Shown here piece after piece: positions 1 to 13,501 of a stretch of DNA of 64,000 nucleotides (positions are counted from its first letter, which is position 1; every line of letters begins with the position of its first letter). This DNA comes from Varroa destructor. Taxonomy: Eukaryota > Arthropoda > Arachnida > Mesostigmata > Varroidae. Below the pieces are notes generated by a model that saw only the letters and a list, made by a program, of their open reading frames with translations, had not been told where the DNA came from and did not search any database. The DNA is taken from contig NW_019211456.1 of NCBI RefSeq assembly GCF_002443255.2, forward strand, positions 50,528,486 through 50,592,485, written 5' to 3'. A program made the translations under genes and the position numbers.

Positions 1-3000
1 AAACAAACCCCATCTTGCGCATCTGCGCCAATGTATCAACGATCCAAACGAGTGTCTAGCAGGGAGTATCCTTCGGATGTAGAACGATTTCCGAAGTGTA
101 ATATTTGGCAATGTACTTTTCACAGAACCACTTCGCTATGTGTAAAATTTGGCCTATATGTACACGGGCAAAGGCCCGATGGTAGACTATTTCGGAACAT
201 TTTGGCTCAATCTATTGCTAAAATATTGTACGTATGTTTAGACTCACAGAGCGTTTTACATACATGTTAGATACTCTCAACAAATGACCATGCATTTGTA
301 TGAAATCAGTCACACTTCACCTATAGGAAATATTTCGGACCGTTTGTATATATCAACTGATGATTATGTCGATTTGTTTTTTTTTTTTCAGAAATGATAA
401 ATAGCATCTCGCTGGTCTTCCACTGAATACGTTGGACAGTACGTTTCACTATATCATCATGCCTCTTACTAAATTCTTCCTTTCCACTTCATTGCACAAT
501 GTATACAGAGGATCGTAGCACGGGGAAAATTAGTGCATATGTTGTCAGGCAGAGGCATGCGGCTATTACATACGTGATAACGCTCGCTCCCAGCTGTCCA
601 TTATTCAATAGTAGTCACTGGTAGAGTTGTTTCCGCCGCTACTGGCCTCCGAACAAGCGAGCGCCCCCACGCCTCCACCTGCTCCGCTTCGTTCTTCTGA
701 CTGAGTGCGTAAGCCAACTTCGCGATGCTAAGTAGAAGCCTGCCCTGTATAGGTGGGTCGGATTCTCATAGCTTCCACCGATCTACTGTCGCAAAGTGGG
801 AGCCGATTCGAAGAGGAGGTATATGTTGACTAAAGCAAGCAACATGGGGCTACTACAAACTATGGGCAACTGAACTAAAGCGCCACAACGCTCCTAACCG
901 ATGGCAGCTGCAGCAGTTGTCGGGGTAGGTGTTGTCGAAGTGTTAGACATGTGGTGTTTGTTGACTTCTTATTTGTCGTGTAATAATACACGATGGAATC
1001 GACAGTATCAGCGATGGTGAAGGAAAAGTGCAAAGTGAGAAGGGGATTCGATGGGGAGTCTGAATGATACGTCCTTTTTTGGGGGCTGCTGTTGCAGCGA
1101 CGGCAGTAGCGGGAACAGTAACGCAGTCTGCTACAGCGGTAGGCGCCATTGCCCTTTGCTTACCTCCGGGCATGATTCTCGGCTTTTACGCTAAGGGCTC
1201 TGTCACGCTAGAGCGATGCGATTGTTGTCGTATCGAAAAAAAGGGAAGAAAATTTTTTTCTTTACGAAAAAATAACAGCTCTTACATTGGGCTGTGTGTT
1301 GTTTTTTGCGAAGCAAATATCGAGGCGAAATGTATAAGGTGTCAAAAGTGTTAGTCAATATTTAATCGAATGTTTTTGAACCGTAAGAACGAATCAACGA
1401 GAGGCGATGTACATGTTTTTTCGTGTACAATAATGCAAACGCAGTCAGCATCCTTTCAGAAATAAAAAAAAAAAAACACATTAAGCGGAAACGATCGCGG
1501 TAAGAATTCAGTACGGAAAAATTGTGTGAAAATTGTCGAAGAATACAATTTTCGAAAATACATTTACTAAACGCTTTCAACCGGAAAGCCATGGCCGAGT
1601 GTTTTTTTTTTTTTTTTTTTCATTTTCAAAATCTTGAAAATGGCCTACGTTACTCTTATCGACAATTTAGGGAACTACAAAATCTCAGCGTGGAAGGAAT
1701 CGTCAGTGTCACTCCGATTTTGTGGATGGTGATGTTCGCTGTCAGAAGCAGCATACATAAGAGTTTCCCTATGAGGTCTTAATTGGAGGGAAAATAGACA
1801 AGCAAAATTGACGGTTGAGGGAACGTAGCCCCAAACAGCTCTAGCTATATATACTTGAAGATTCTCAAGTATTTTTTTCCCATATTAATCTACGTGACTA
1901 CAATAATTAGTGAGTCGCTTGATCAACGAGAGTAGCGTCTGCTAAACGAAAAGGTAGCGTTTGCACAATGGTGCAGTAATTCACCTCCTCGGCTTTAATC
2001 GCTTATCAAAGCAGACTGCATGGAAATATAGCAGCTAGAATATGTTAGGAGCTCATATTATCAACGACGTTACCGTAACTGGCGCAAGAAGTATCCTTAT
2101 CAAGAAAATGAAGCTGAGAACTCGTGAGTTCACAATTTAGTCTATGTAGTGTCATGGTTTGAGAAAAAGAGGCCACACTTCTTCTCCTGGATATTGCTTT
2201 CAAGAAGTTACGTTTGTTCACAGCGCGCTTTAATTGCGCAGGTCTGCATTTGATTGAAGGTCTTGGTGGACATGGGAACGAAGGGCTTGTTCTGATCCCT
2301 CCCTTTCGGCGAGAAGTATCGAGCACCAAGGTTATTTCTCAGTGCAGAATCTGTGATACCTCTTTGTTGATTGATCAACCGCAAAATATGACAACTATAA
2401 ACATCACTTTTGGCTAGTTGATACCGTCGCTAATGTGAAGCTTACTACGACCCAGGATTGGCTTTGATGTGCTCTGCGAGATCATCACTGTAGTTATTCT
2501 AAAGCCTGAACTCTTACAGTTGGAACCTCGCCTCAGGCAATGCGCACACATGTCCTACAATTAACTTTTGTTATTTAGGACTTGATTTTACGCAGTTACA
2601 CTATCAGCTGTTGTCAGTCTATCACTGCGGGTTAGATCGTTTCTAGCATACTTGAATATATCTGACAATTATTATTCTAAGAGACTTATACCAGCTTAAT
2701 AGATATACGTTGGGGCATTCATAATGCATGCATTACCTGTATGATACCTAAGTCTGAAAAAATACATAGAAACACTCAAATGTCAATTCTTGCTAATTCC
2801 GAAACCGGTTATAAGCAGACATTTGAACGTATCAAAAAGCATCTAAGCAGCCCTAAAACGGCAATGTTCAATGTACAATCGAGCCAACATAGGATTTCGC
2901 GACACCCAAATTTATTGCGAGAAGGCCATGTGTCGGTAACCTATCCTCATGGAAGGTAGCATGTGCAGTACGCAAGCAGTTATGGAAAAACAGTGTATAT

Positions 3001-6000
3001 ACAGTAAACCCTTAAATGAAGTGTCTCATTATATAGTATGCTTTAGGGCTTGTTATATTAGTGAAGTATACGCGAACAGAGATTTTTGACACTTCAACTT
3101 ATTTCATATCTTATTACTAACGGTCACCTTCGTGACTCGTTTCAAAATTCCTATTGGCTCCAGAACGTGACCATCTATGGAAGTTAAAGACTAGTATGTT
3201 AATGCACGACAATGATTGCTATTTGCTCGTTTGTAAACCTCAACCTGTGCCTAGCGATACTTTCCAGGTAAAAAAAAAGTGTACGTTTCTTTTTTTTATC
3301 AAGTACAACGTAAATCCATATTACCGTACGTTAGAGAGCTGTGCAAGACTCGAGTTAGCATCATCGACTATCCTGGAGACATATAATAGCACTCAGTAAT
3401 TTCACTCAAGAAGAAGTGATGACCATTACCTTCGACCGTGAGCTGTCCTTCCCTCAGTATCAGAAGAAATCTGCCAGTTTGGAAGGAAAATGCATAATCA
3501 AGTACACCGATGTACAAGTTCTCTTTGTATCTGTGTAAAGTGTTTGGCAGAATGGTGGGTAGCCGCTAACCTTGAGGAATGATTGTATAGAAAAAGGAAC
3601 GTCTATGGAAGAGTGTATTTTCTCTGTTAATTAGGGGCCTTTCAAGGCCAAGAGTCGGCCATAAGGGATACAACACGCCTGCTTCTTAGCCTGTCAGAGA
3701 TTTTTAGTGCCGTAATTTTTGTTGTAATGCTATGTAATATATATAGTGTGAGTAGAGAATACATTAGCGTCATCAGAATACATCAAGAAGCCGATGTGTG
3801 AATCCTAAACAAGATAACTCGAGCCAGTCACAACCTGAAACTCGACGTAAGCATCAATGGATCACTGCTATATAAATGTATTCAAATCATTCATTTTTTA
3901 GTACATAAGAGCATATGGAGCAAATGGTCTGTATGTGCTCTATTTTTTTCGACGGGTGTGCCAAAATCGAACTTAAGTTCGAAAATATGGCGAGGATTAG
4001 ATAAACATCAATTTTTTTGCTGTTATGTATTCATAAGAGAGTTGTTCTTAGCTTGTTTTTACTGCGTTTTGAGTCTGATAGGCTTTGTAAATGATCTTAA
4101 TCTTGAAAGAGTTTGCATTATACTGTTGTTAGCTAATTGATGTTATGCCACAGTGCCGCTGGTGTCCAAGGCGTCGTTAGACTGCGTGGTAAACAAACGT
4201 TTATTCCAAAATCAGCCGACTATAACATAGCATTAAGCTGGTTGGGAAATCCAACAGATATTTCCATAGCGGTACATCCTCTTCCCGCTTAAGTGACTTT
4301 TATGCAGTCGATCACTTCCGTATTCCCGTAGTACATTCCGAAAAGCCGACCATCTGCAGGTTTCCATCGCTGTTTATATTGAACATGACTCAAGTCGCAC
4401 ATTGCCATGTTTGCTATACGACAGCAGTACTTATAGAGAGAAGCAACCCTTCTCGTAAATTTTTCTCGTGACCAACTTTATGTAATAGGGTATCCACATA
4501 AATAAATGCATACTGAACAAAAGTGTATTTCTACTTACTGCTGAGGCTCTGTTCAGCGCTCCTCTTTGCTATTACCGTCCATAATTGCCCCCTTTCTTTA
4601 TACTGGGGCATTGATTTAACAGGAATTTTACGAAACCGTACAGTTTTCAATGGAAAAGAATGCAACATTTTTTATCAGAGGACCTTTAAATTTCCCTTCT
4701 CCTCTTCTTCATACAAATGGCAGTCCAGATATAGCGGCAAGCGGACTCGTGAATTGGTTTCGCAAACTACTAGTCACTTCATTTTCTCTGCATACTTCAG
4801 CCCAACTCTTAACACGATCGGCGACCATCAGAACTGGGCACACAGATACGTACACAGATGTGATAACGGGTGTGTAAACTGAAGGAAGTCCAGTTGATTC
4901 TTAAGGACCTAGTTGTGAAGCCCGACGTCTTTTGGTTAAATCGGTGTTTCACCCTCAAACACCCCCATCTAATCCTTGTCTACTGCTACGTAGTAGCAGT
5001 ATACCTCGCATTCAACTACAGCTTCGTATCTTTCATCGCCATAGGCATACAGACGCAACTCAAACACACAGACACATAGTTATACACGGGCATCTAACCT
5101 TCACCTTCGTTTCTTATTCAGTCCCTCTCGTCTACATATACTATATATGTGTAGACAGCCTGCGGGGATGCTATAACCGTCATATTATACGCTCCTTAGT
5201 GCATATATTATATTCCTCCCGTGGGCTGTAATGACTCTTTTGTGGAAGTATTGGTGTAGTGTATTTCATGGTCGTCGTCGACGGGGCAGCCGTCTCCCCG
5301 CAGCACCACCATCATCACTATTGCCACTACCACTACAACGGAAGGGGCATCATTGTCATCAAAGGTGTGGAAGAGGCACTTGTGGTGTGTAGGCAAGACA
5401 CTCCGTGTGCGTATCATATGCTTGCCGCACGTACATAGTAGCCTATATGATGAGCTTCCTGCTGAGCTTCTGCAAGCGTAGGAGCAACTATTTTCACTAT
5501 CCCTCTTTTAGCCCCAGCCTCACCTATTCTAGCCTTGCGTGGCCTTGATCCCTGTTTCCCATTCTATTGTCTTTCTCAGAGTGGTTTTGACTAGAGCTGC
5601 CTAAACCCAGTCTGCCTTAAGAGTTGCTCCTTCGTTCTGTCGCGCACGGATGCGCACTCTTACTGCATAATTAGACCACACGCCGTGTAGCCTGTACGAA
5701 TTCCACCCGCCTATCTACTCGTTGGCTGCGCGCCTCGGCAGAGCAAGCTGTCTAACGTTCTACAGCTCCATATCATGCAATATGCGATAAGGCGTGCTGA
5801 GGTGTCGAGGGTATGGAAAGAAGGGGAGGGTTGAGTGTTAGTAACGGCGCGGAAGGGGGTTAAACCTGGCTGTTCATATCATGATATAATACAATCATGT
5901 GGTGACGTGGTTTTGCTGCCTATGAGAGTAGCGCCCCGAGATTGTGGACCGATGGCGGTGGTGATAGAGATAAATACATGCGGGGGTCCTTAGACCCATA

Positions 6001-7600
6001 GAGTCGGTTCCTCACCGGCCAAGCCAGTTCCAAATAGCTTCCCTACAAACAAGCTCTTCTTCGTCGCTGCTGTTTCCCAGCCATGCCGCTGCTGTTTAGT
6101 ACCTCTGTTTCCCCGTCACCGTCAAATCCCACAACGCTCCTCCATCCGCCATAGCTTCTGGCAGAACGGTTCATGGCTGCCTACTATCCGGTGGCTTCTT
6201 ATAGATCCCGACAGATGGAACGTCGGGGGGCGGGGGGGGGGACTGTACATGACTCTATGTGGATATCTGTGAATCGTATTCGATGTGCGGATAGCGAAGC
6301 TGGAGCACGCTGCCGTACGTGCTTCACGTGCCTGCGTGAGCCGTGTTTCCCAGTGTTGCTGCAGCAGCAGTGACTGTTCTACGAATAGAGTTCCATGGTC
6401 CACTGACCTGATCTGGAGATCTCCACCGCTAGCTTCCAACTAACCTACCTAGACACTCCGACCCTGCCTCCATATAACCAGATGTAATATAATACTCTTT
6501 GTGAGGCAATGTGGGGCATATTCTAGTGGACAATGCATAAATAGTAATGAGACATACGTGCTAACCTAATATTGGGCAAATCTTTAATGTACCTTGTTTT
6601 TGGAGCGGTTACTTTGTTCAAGTCCATTGGAAATGTACGACAGGCTTACGCTGTCTTGACTTTAAATGGCGATGTCCAAAACACTAACAGTCACTTGCTT
6701 TATCATACATACAATGTTTAAGCTTAAACTAGCAACCCTAGGCTTTTCGGCAAGAGGTCTTGCCTTTTAAGCTGCCACCCTGATTTTGTGCGAAAATGCA
6801 GATACAATTTGTGCTTTAACTGCGCTTTGTACTGATAACATTATTGAGAACCTACTATCATGTGGGTAATCTCCTGCACAGGCTATAATAAACGAAAAAT
6901 ATAAATAGGACACTGTAAGATAAACTACGGTTATGAGTTTGATCCCCTAGCTGTCCGCGGCCGACGAACGAACGATCTGACGTCTAAAATAATATATAAT
7001 ATACACTGGTATTTAAGAGACCAGCCTATTATTACTTTATTTTGTACGACTGCAAAGTGAAGTTGTTTCAGATTTATGCAGACCGAAAGCGACACTAGTG
7101 AAGATCAGTCATGAAAAATGGCCTTGAGACAAGAGCACAAGCATAGTTTGGCATAGTTATTAATGATACCATTTTAAAAGACACGTTTTAGAAGCTTAAG
7201 CTGATAAATTTATTAGAAACCTAAGCCTTCCGAAATTCCTTCCGATGTCGAGTCATATACAACTATGACTGAACACAATTTTGTTTCATTCATCGGAAAA
7301 CAGAAGATCTATCCCGAAGCTGCAAAAATGTGAGCATTGTCAGTTTAACATAGAGTTTATACGTGTTAAATGTTAGTCGGTATCGGACAATGTTTACCTA
7401 AGCATTAGTATCGCAGCGGTAAATTACCAACTGCTGTAGTATTTCAATACTATTATAGAGCGGGCGGACAGTGTCCATTTACAAAGAGCAGACCTATTAA
7501 AGCCCAAAACCTTTGCTAGAAAGAACATATCATCCAAATACATGGCTGGCCAATTGGTGATTATCTTGTCTCTTGACAATCCGTCGGCTTATATCCCACT
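1..7600. other. No gene recognised
   Basis: AT-rich sequence with only short open frames on both strands and no motif I recognise. A poly-T run of about 20 lies at 1602-1621. The GC-richer stretch at about 5.5-6.5 kb carries imperfect ACC/ATC triplet runs (near 5300-5340) and the G run at 6225-6240. Confidence 0.5.
6225..6240 (+). other. Long G run with quadruplex potential
   Basis: Six G, one C, then nine or more G, within a GC-richer stretch. Open frames through it on both strands show low-complexity content and no recognised domain. Confidence 0.6.
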
Positions 7601-8520
7601 GCGAGATGCGTTAGATTCGTGGTCGTCGGCCGCTTGACTTCAAAAGGTTTCTATTGTTTTATTATTACTATTATGCCTGTGTGAAGATTTCTTGAGCTAT
7701 TGCACCACTGCGACGGCTTTCGCGAAGCTCGCACGCGATTACTGAATGCACCGAAATATATGAAGTCGGATTGTGTCTAGATAGGTCAAGCTATTGTGTC
7801 TCATGCAGTGAACAGAGTTATTTCGGAGTTAAAGTTCTACCGCGAACAGCGGCCAGATCCGGTGCGTTCCTGGGACACGCAAGGACCCATGTTAAATGCA
7901 AAGCTCCTGACACTGCCCGCCACAGAGTCGGGAGGTCTTGAGGTGGCGAATGTCAAGGACAGACCCTCATCTGAACGACATCATCGTTGAATTCGACACA
8001 AGAATGGAGGTTCCAAGATATGCAGTCGTCTATGAGATCCTGTGCCGTTTCTTTTATGTGTTGCAAGGGGAACACCGCACTGTTAGGCCAGGCTGAAGCC
8101 GCGGTCACGCAGGAATACAGAAGACTTACACAGCGGGCGCTAAAGCGCTTCTACATTGGGCACGGCGTATATTGTTAGATGGGGAAGGTGGTCGCTTGGA
8201 GAGAAAATTGCCGAGGGTGCGTACACGAACGTCTGCTCCAATTCACGGAAATCTGCACGTAGAGAGGCGATCTGTTACGGAAAATATAAATGTACATACG
8301 CGCACGGCTCAAAGGGAAGACTCAGCAGAGGAAAGAAATTAGGTTGGAGCAAAAAGAACAAGCGTCGCACTGTTGCAGGGAGAATATGAAATAGCTGAAT
8401 ATGACCGGACCTATAGGAAACCTTGATAAATTTTTTAAGCGAGTGTCATCGCAAGTCTGAAAATCTGGCGTTTAGGAAGAAGAATTGGCCGCGAGCGCGG
8501 ACTGTGCTGTTCAGTGCGTT
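7600..8520. other. GC-richer block with short coding-like frames, unassigned
   Basis: Composition rises here and several plus-strand frames of 60-80 codons follow each other in different frames (7796-7990, 7987-8178, 8156-8389). The last contains CYGKYKCTYAHG, reminiscent of part of a CCCH zinc finger, but the full C-x7to10-C-x5-C-x3-H spacing is absent. The block could be the 5' part of an old mobile element or host exon sequence. I cannot decide. Confidence 0.25.
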
Positions 8521-8529
8521 ATCACTCCA

Positions 8530-8583
8530 TTATATATATATATATATGCATGTATATATGTATGTATATATATATATATATGT
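8530..8583. repeat. (TA)n microsatellite with TG interruptions
   Basis: Alternating TA/AT over about 54 bases, interrupted by TGCATG and TGTATG. Short open frames across it encode only IYIY-type repeats and are not genes. Confidence 0.9.
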
Positions 8584-9054
8584 ACTCGTCAGCATGAGAC
8601 TGCAAACTCGATTTGATTCAAAAATACTTGCCCCTATATGAACAAGTGTTTTCTGAGTGAGGTCCTTGAAGTTGTCTGACGATCGGCGTACTAGATCGTA
8701 CATAAGTATGATGTCGAGAAACACAAGACTTTGCTTATGTTGTAGGAAATCGCGTTGGTCATATATAAATCATTAATTGACGATAACAGTTCACGTACAT
8801 AAATATGGCTTAACGATATTAATTGGGTGAATTCCTCTGTTGTGCCGATTCTACTTCGCAGTGGCCTCAAGTTCGTTGTATTAAATCGATATAGGCCAAG
8901 CTCAAATATATTGAACAGGGAGCGTAAGTATGATAGGACTCACTGATCGGCAGCTAAAAAACAGACGCTAAACCGCATTCTTAAAAAAAACTGCGTTTTG
9001 GATTAAAAATATCTTCGACAAGATCATATTTGTGGGTTCTCCTCATCAATTTTA

Positions 9055-9111
9055 ACGAACGTTGCCATAGATAAAATTCGTTTCATCAGAAGAAACAATT
9101 CGTTGGAAGAG
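9055..9111 (-). pseudogene. Tc1/mariner transposase scrap (first catalytic block)
   Basis: The minus strand reads LFQRIVSSDETNFIYGNVR, resembling the block around the first catalytic aspartate of Tc1/mariner-like transposases (commonly FxxRIVFSDEATFxxxGxVN). Stops follow immediately, and a partly related frame continues towards 8700 without clear motifs. It lies in the opposite orientation just upstream of the LINE relic, so the two are separate insertions. This is a short match and could be partly chance. Confidence 0.35.
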
Positions 9112-9793
9112 GGTAGACACACACATTCCGGTTGCTATAGGTCTCGTGATGCTAGTGGAACCGTCCCAGATCTCTAGAAACCAATCCTTTTACATCGCCT
9201 GGGTGTGAAGAATCTCTTGAAGCGAGCTCACAAAGTCGTCCCGATACTCCATGCTATCTACACAGAGAACTATATATAATAACTCCTCGAAATCATTTAG
9301 TCATCCGTGCGGCCAAAAAAGACTGACCCCAATTCGATAATTTTTGTCGTTCCGCCAAAGAGCCTACTTTCAGACGGATAGTAGATGTGCAATCCGCAGC
9401 TTATCCTTTGACTGCCACGTTGAAGACAATTTGCGAAATAACATACGCCACATAGTAGAAGAAATCTGTGAAGATGTTGGGTGTCGGCATATCGAAAAGG
9501 CAAAGCGACAGTCATACAAACAGCATACGTGCCATGGATCGACCTTATGTTCAGTGGGCCCAACTACACTGATTAATCAGTTCGCTGGTATTTTCTCGAT
9601 GAGTGATACGATTGTCCTCTATGATTAGTGATGAGGAATTCATGATACAGCGCAACCTAGTTGAGCAAAAGTTCACTGTAGAAGCCCTACAGACCTTCTA
9701 GAATCGCTAAGGAGAGCGTATACTAAAAGCTGCCCGCTGGTTTGCTAACCAAGACACAAAAAGCAGGAAGTTATACTGAAGGAACAGTATTGA

Positions 9794-10536
9794 TTTTGGA
9801 GAGATCGTTCGACGGGGACAGCATACGGTGTTCTGATGGCTGAGATTAAAAAAGCACTCAACAATCAAACGAACCCTCTATAAGCGGTGGTTGATCTCAA
9901 ACCCGCATTCAATTCTGTACCCAAAAATCTGGGTCTACGTTCCTAGCGTACGTTGGTGTACTATGGAATAAACTCATCCCGCTGCCTATGATCTTACAAG
10001 AGAACGATACAGATATTGATAACGAAGCGGTAGGGTTGTCTTGTTCTCTCAAACGACTGGTCTTGCCAGAGTCAATAATCTGAGCTTCCCTCTGCTCTCA
10101 ATCTTACTTAAAGGCTTTCCTGAAACAAAAGGCCAAAGGAAACTAGTAGCAGTTACCCTCTACGCGGATGACTTGGTAATCCACGATCGTCGCAAGTGCA
10201 CCAGGATCTGGCTATGTTTTACATGGCGGCAATGAAACTGTAGGGAATAGTCAACCTACTGCTATGAAAATCACGTGCAGAGACAGGATCGCGGCTAGTG
10301 GTACACTGTCTCCAGCAGGACTTCTCCTTCGGTACGTTAACATGCCCCTGTATCTCGGGCTAGTCATCTCCATCAGCGATCGCTCCGCACATCGCCAAAA
10401 ATCTTCGACTGCATTTTGTGCGATAAGCACACCAGGTTGCTTTACTCTCATGACAGAGCTCCGCCTATCCGACCTCAAACTGGCACAGGCAGTGGCTTTC
10501 CGGACAAATATAGTTTGGGAGGACCTTACAGTATAA
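9794..10536 (+). pseudogene. Reverse transcriptase of a Jockey/R1/CR1-like LINE, broken
   Basis: LINE reverse transcriptase copies element RNA into the genome. Recognisable blocks in order: RDRSTGTAYGVLMAEIKKAL (about 9803-9860), resembling the GFRxxRST block; one in-frame stop; VVDLKPAFNSVP (about 9887-9925), the first catalytic-aspartate block (DxxxAFDxV); a frame change; VTLYADDLVIHD with the catalytic YADD at 10161-10172; another frame change; and YLGLVIS at about 10348-10371, which matches the conserved YLG block after the palm domain. Blocks occur in the expected order over about 750 bases. Stops and at least two frameshifts make it non-functional. The clade cannot be fixed by eye. Confidence 0.75.
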
Positions 10537-10965
10537 ATTGGACTATTCGATTGAGTGAACACCTAATTCTTGAAGTGCATTCTTGGCCTTTATCGTACAC
10601 CATGGAACCGACTAGTTTACCTCCTTGCAGACAACCTACTGTTTTCTGAACATCTGAGATCTCGTTTCTGAGGTCGTTTCCGAGTGTCTCAGAAGGTGGC
10701 AGCAGAAGCTCGCCGAAGTAGATGGTGGATTTTTTTAGCACTAGAACAAAGAGAAACAATGGCTGAAAGGAATCGGGCAAACAAACCGAGACGTAGTCAT
10801 CCGCTTTGCGGTTTACGTCTTCTCCACGAATTATGTACGGACCGCTGCTTTAATAAACCTAGCGAGGAGTGTATTTGTAATTGATGCAGGGAAACTGTGA
10901 GAAGCACCGTGCACGCTGCTGTTTCATCGTGCCGTCGCTCGGGTCTCTTGTGCATTGATCCTGTG

Positions 10966-10982
10966 ATATATATATATATATT
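10966..10982. repeat. Short (AT)n run in the LINE 3' region
   Basis: About eight AT units between the last LINE-like coding piece and the A-rich 3' end. Confidence 0.8.
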
Positions 10983-11052
10983 CTGTTATTGTGTATTTTT
11001 ATACAAATATGTTGCTAAATATGTACTATGAAATGTAAATAAAAGAAAAAAC

Positions 11053-13390
11053 GCTATTATATTGTAAATCGCCGTATGGATCGAAACGATTTCAGAGGCT
11101 CATGTGAAGGCTACCTCACAATAATAAGGTAATTGTTATTACGTAATTTTTCGATGATAAGACTAGTCCTGCTATTACCTAGTGCGACTGTTAGGTGATT
11201 TCGGCCTAGGCTTTCATTTATCTATGCAGCACTATTCGTATGTAACCATACATGCTTTCACATAAGCGAAAACACTGTTAAAAAAGATATATCACTAAAT
11301 CGATGGGAAGGGTTTTTAGTAGCATGAGTATCCTCAAATCCTACTAGCAAGTCCCAGCTAGCAATAGGAATCCTAGCACGAAGTCTAATAACAAACGAAA
11401 CCTTAGTATGTTCGTTTGATGGCAAGCTTGATAAAAGCAGATACAGATGTAGGAAATTTCTGGAAACAAGTGTTGTTTGGCGTTGCCAAACCGGGAATTT
11501 TTTATTTTATGTTACTATGCACATCGGTTAGAAAATGAAAGAAAGTACAGTTTATTTAAACTTTTACATGCAAGAATTAATCCGTGACTTTCAGCAAAAC
11601 ACTTTGTGCTGCGACCTTATCAGGACACTCAATATCATCCCCAATTGTCTATTTAAATGACAGTATGATTGTGCGGCTTCTATAGTATAATAATTATTTT
11701 TTTTTTTTTTATAACAATTCTAAGCTTAGGGCCTAGCAGCACTAGGGCAGATGTATTTAAACTGATCAAGTCTATTTGTTTTGCGCAATTTTTGTATATT
11801 TACACGGTCACATTTACGGTCACAAACACAGCCGATGCTTGTACACACAACAAGTTGTTTCAATATATAAATGTATACATAGGTAGATTTCATTGAAGCC
11901 ACAGACCGGACGTATTGTAATATGTCAAATACAAACACAAACATGCATGTGAAATACTCGATCCGTATTGGCGTAACGTCATAGGCCTCGGACGTATTCG
12001 TTTCTTTTATGACTGAAGCAGTATTGGATTCCCATACGAAACTTGGAACGGGTACACAGGCGTATCCAGGAGATATTGTTATTACTGTTGAAATTAAAGC
12101 TTTTTCCCCTTGCTTCGAATCCAATCAGGGAACCAAATATTAGCAATATGTCCGTGTATAACAAGCGCGATCTTCTCATGTTCGATCTTCGTGGGAAAAG
12201 GCACTGACCTATCATCCGCTCCGGCTACCGACATCTTCGCAATCAATGCGCGATTATATAACATGCGAATAGGTATTGAATATAAACTTGAACGTCAACG
12301 TAAATGTCCTTAAAATTAAGCTTTTTTCTATTTGGCGGTCAACTTGTTTCACGATGAACTTGAACGTGAAACTGTAGTACAGTTGCAAAACGATGTTGAC
12401 TGCAACTTAAGTTTGCTTCTGCTGTAAGCGATTTTGGGCAGAAAAAATAATAACTTGTTTATTTTGTTATCAACCATCTAACTCATAGATGCAGTTGTTA
12501 AGGACAGCGGCCAGTGATGAACACAGTCAATGCTTAGCTGTTGGGCGAACGACAGTCATTGCTGAATTGCCAAAATAACACCCATTTCGAAATTGGGTTA
12601 AGCATAAATGATATTCATTGCTATTCAGGACTCGATCAGGCAAGCCGCCTTCTAACAAGATTAGCATAATATGAATAGATCGATAAACGCTGAGCCTTTG
12701 TCAAGTTCTGTTTCTTTCATCACCACATCGTCCGCAATGCAACTATGAGAGTATTATAGATAACATGAAAGGAAAGATATTGTTTCATTCATCAATCGTT
12801 GTATAGTTAGCTGAACGGCAATACGTAATTTACGTGCAATGTTAGATATTTGCATTGAAACATCCCTATTTCCACGTACTCAAGCCGAACAAATGTATAT
12901 AGCGTGATCTCCAAAACGTCATTTCGTGTTATTTTTCTCTCTCACATATTGGGACTGCACAGAGGGCCATGGCTTAGGTACGTAGTAACTGTACCACGTA
13001 AGAGTTTTAAATGGCCATCTCGTATGTTATCATAGTGAGAACTTGAAAGCGTATTCTATATCTGTCTACCACCGCTGTCTCGAAGCAATGCCACACACGT
13101 ATATAGTTAATACTATTTAATCAATATATTATACATTAGAATTTTAAACCTTTTAATAAGTAGGGGTGTAAGTTTATTTTTTCGCGGCTGTCGTGCTACG
13201 CGGTAGGTAATGCTTTTCTTATACGTTATTTTTTAGTGATATGAACTAGATATTAATGAAACGCTATCTACATTGTGTTGCTGGCATCGTACTATATGCC
13301 AGACGTACTGTTATAGAATAAAAATTGTCGTCAGGCGTGTCGTCGTAATAGACTCATAATGGGCATGCACTCATCCGCTATTCTTGGTGC
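11053..13390. other. No gene recognised
   Basis: AT-rich sequence with a T run at about 11697-11710. The longest frame (minus 12124-11726) shows no recognised motif and is not supported as a gene. Confidence 0.5.
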
Positions 13391-13391
13391 C

Positions 13392-13501
13392 AGAAAAAAG
13401 CTAGTTCTATTTAGAATAACGCGTACAAGGGTAAAATACCCTTCTAGAAAAAAAGCTAGTTCTATTTAGAATAACGCGTACAAGGGTAAAATACCCTTCT
13501 A
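13392..13501. repeat. Tandem duplication with internal hairpins
   Basis: A 47-base segment (13400-13446) is repeated exactly at 13455-13501, period 55. The poly-A spacer before each copy grows from 6 to 7 bases, and an 8-base run follows the second copy. Each copy ends with a perfect hairpin, AAGGGTA-AAA-TACCCTT (13427-13443 and 13482-13498). The identity of the copies suggests a recent duplication. Confidence 0.9.

Larger units (their letters stand above)
9650..11052 (+). mobile_element. Decayed non-LTR retrotransposon (LINE) copy
   Basis: This region contains reverse-transcriptase motifs in all three plus-strand frames, so it is an old inactivated copy. It ends in an A-rich tract after an AATAAA-like signal near 11037-11051, as expected for the 3' end of a LINE inserted by target-primed reverse transcription. 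A further open piece at about 10755-10900 may be the C-terminal tail, but that is weak. The 5' limit is unclear; the copy may be 5'-truncated or interrupted. No target-site duplication was recognised. Confidence 0.6.

Noticed and set aside
2741..2959. FERIKKHLSSPK, faintly like the region after an LTR-retrotransposon reverse transcriptase
   Set aside because: Too short, and no flanking reverse transcriptase, RNase H or integrase motifs were seen.
5208..5417. Minus-strand frame with a valine-rich centre
   Set aside because: It is produced by imperfect triplet repeats; low-complexity translation with no independent support.
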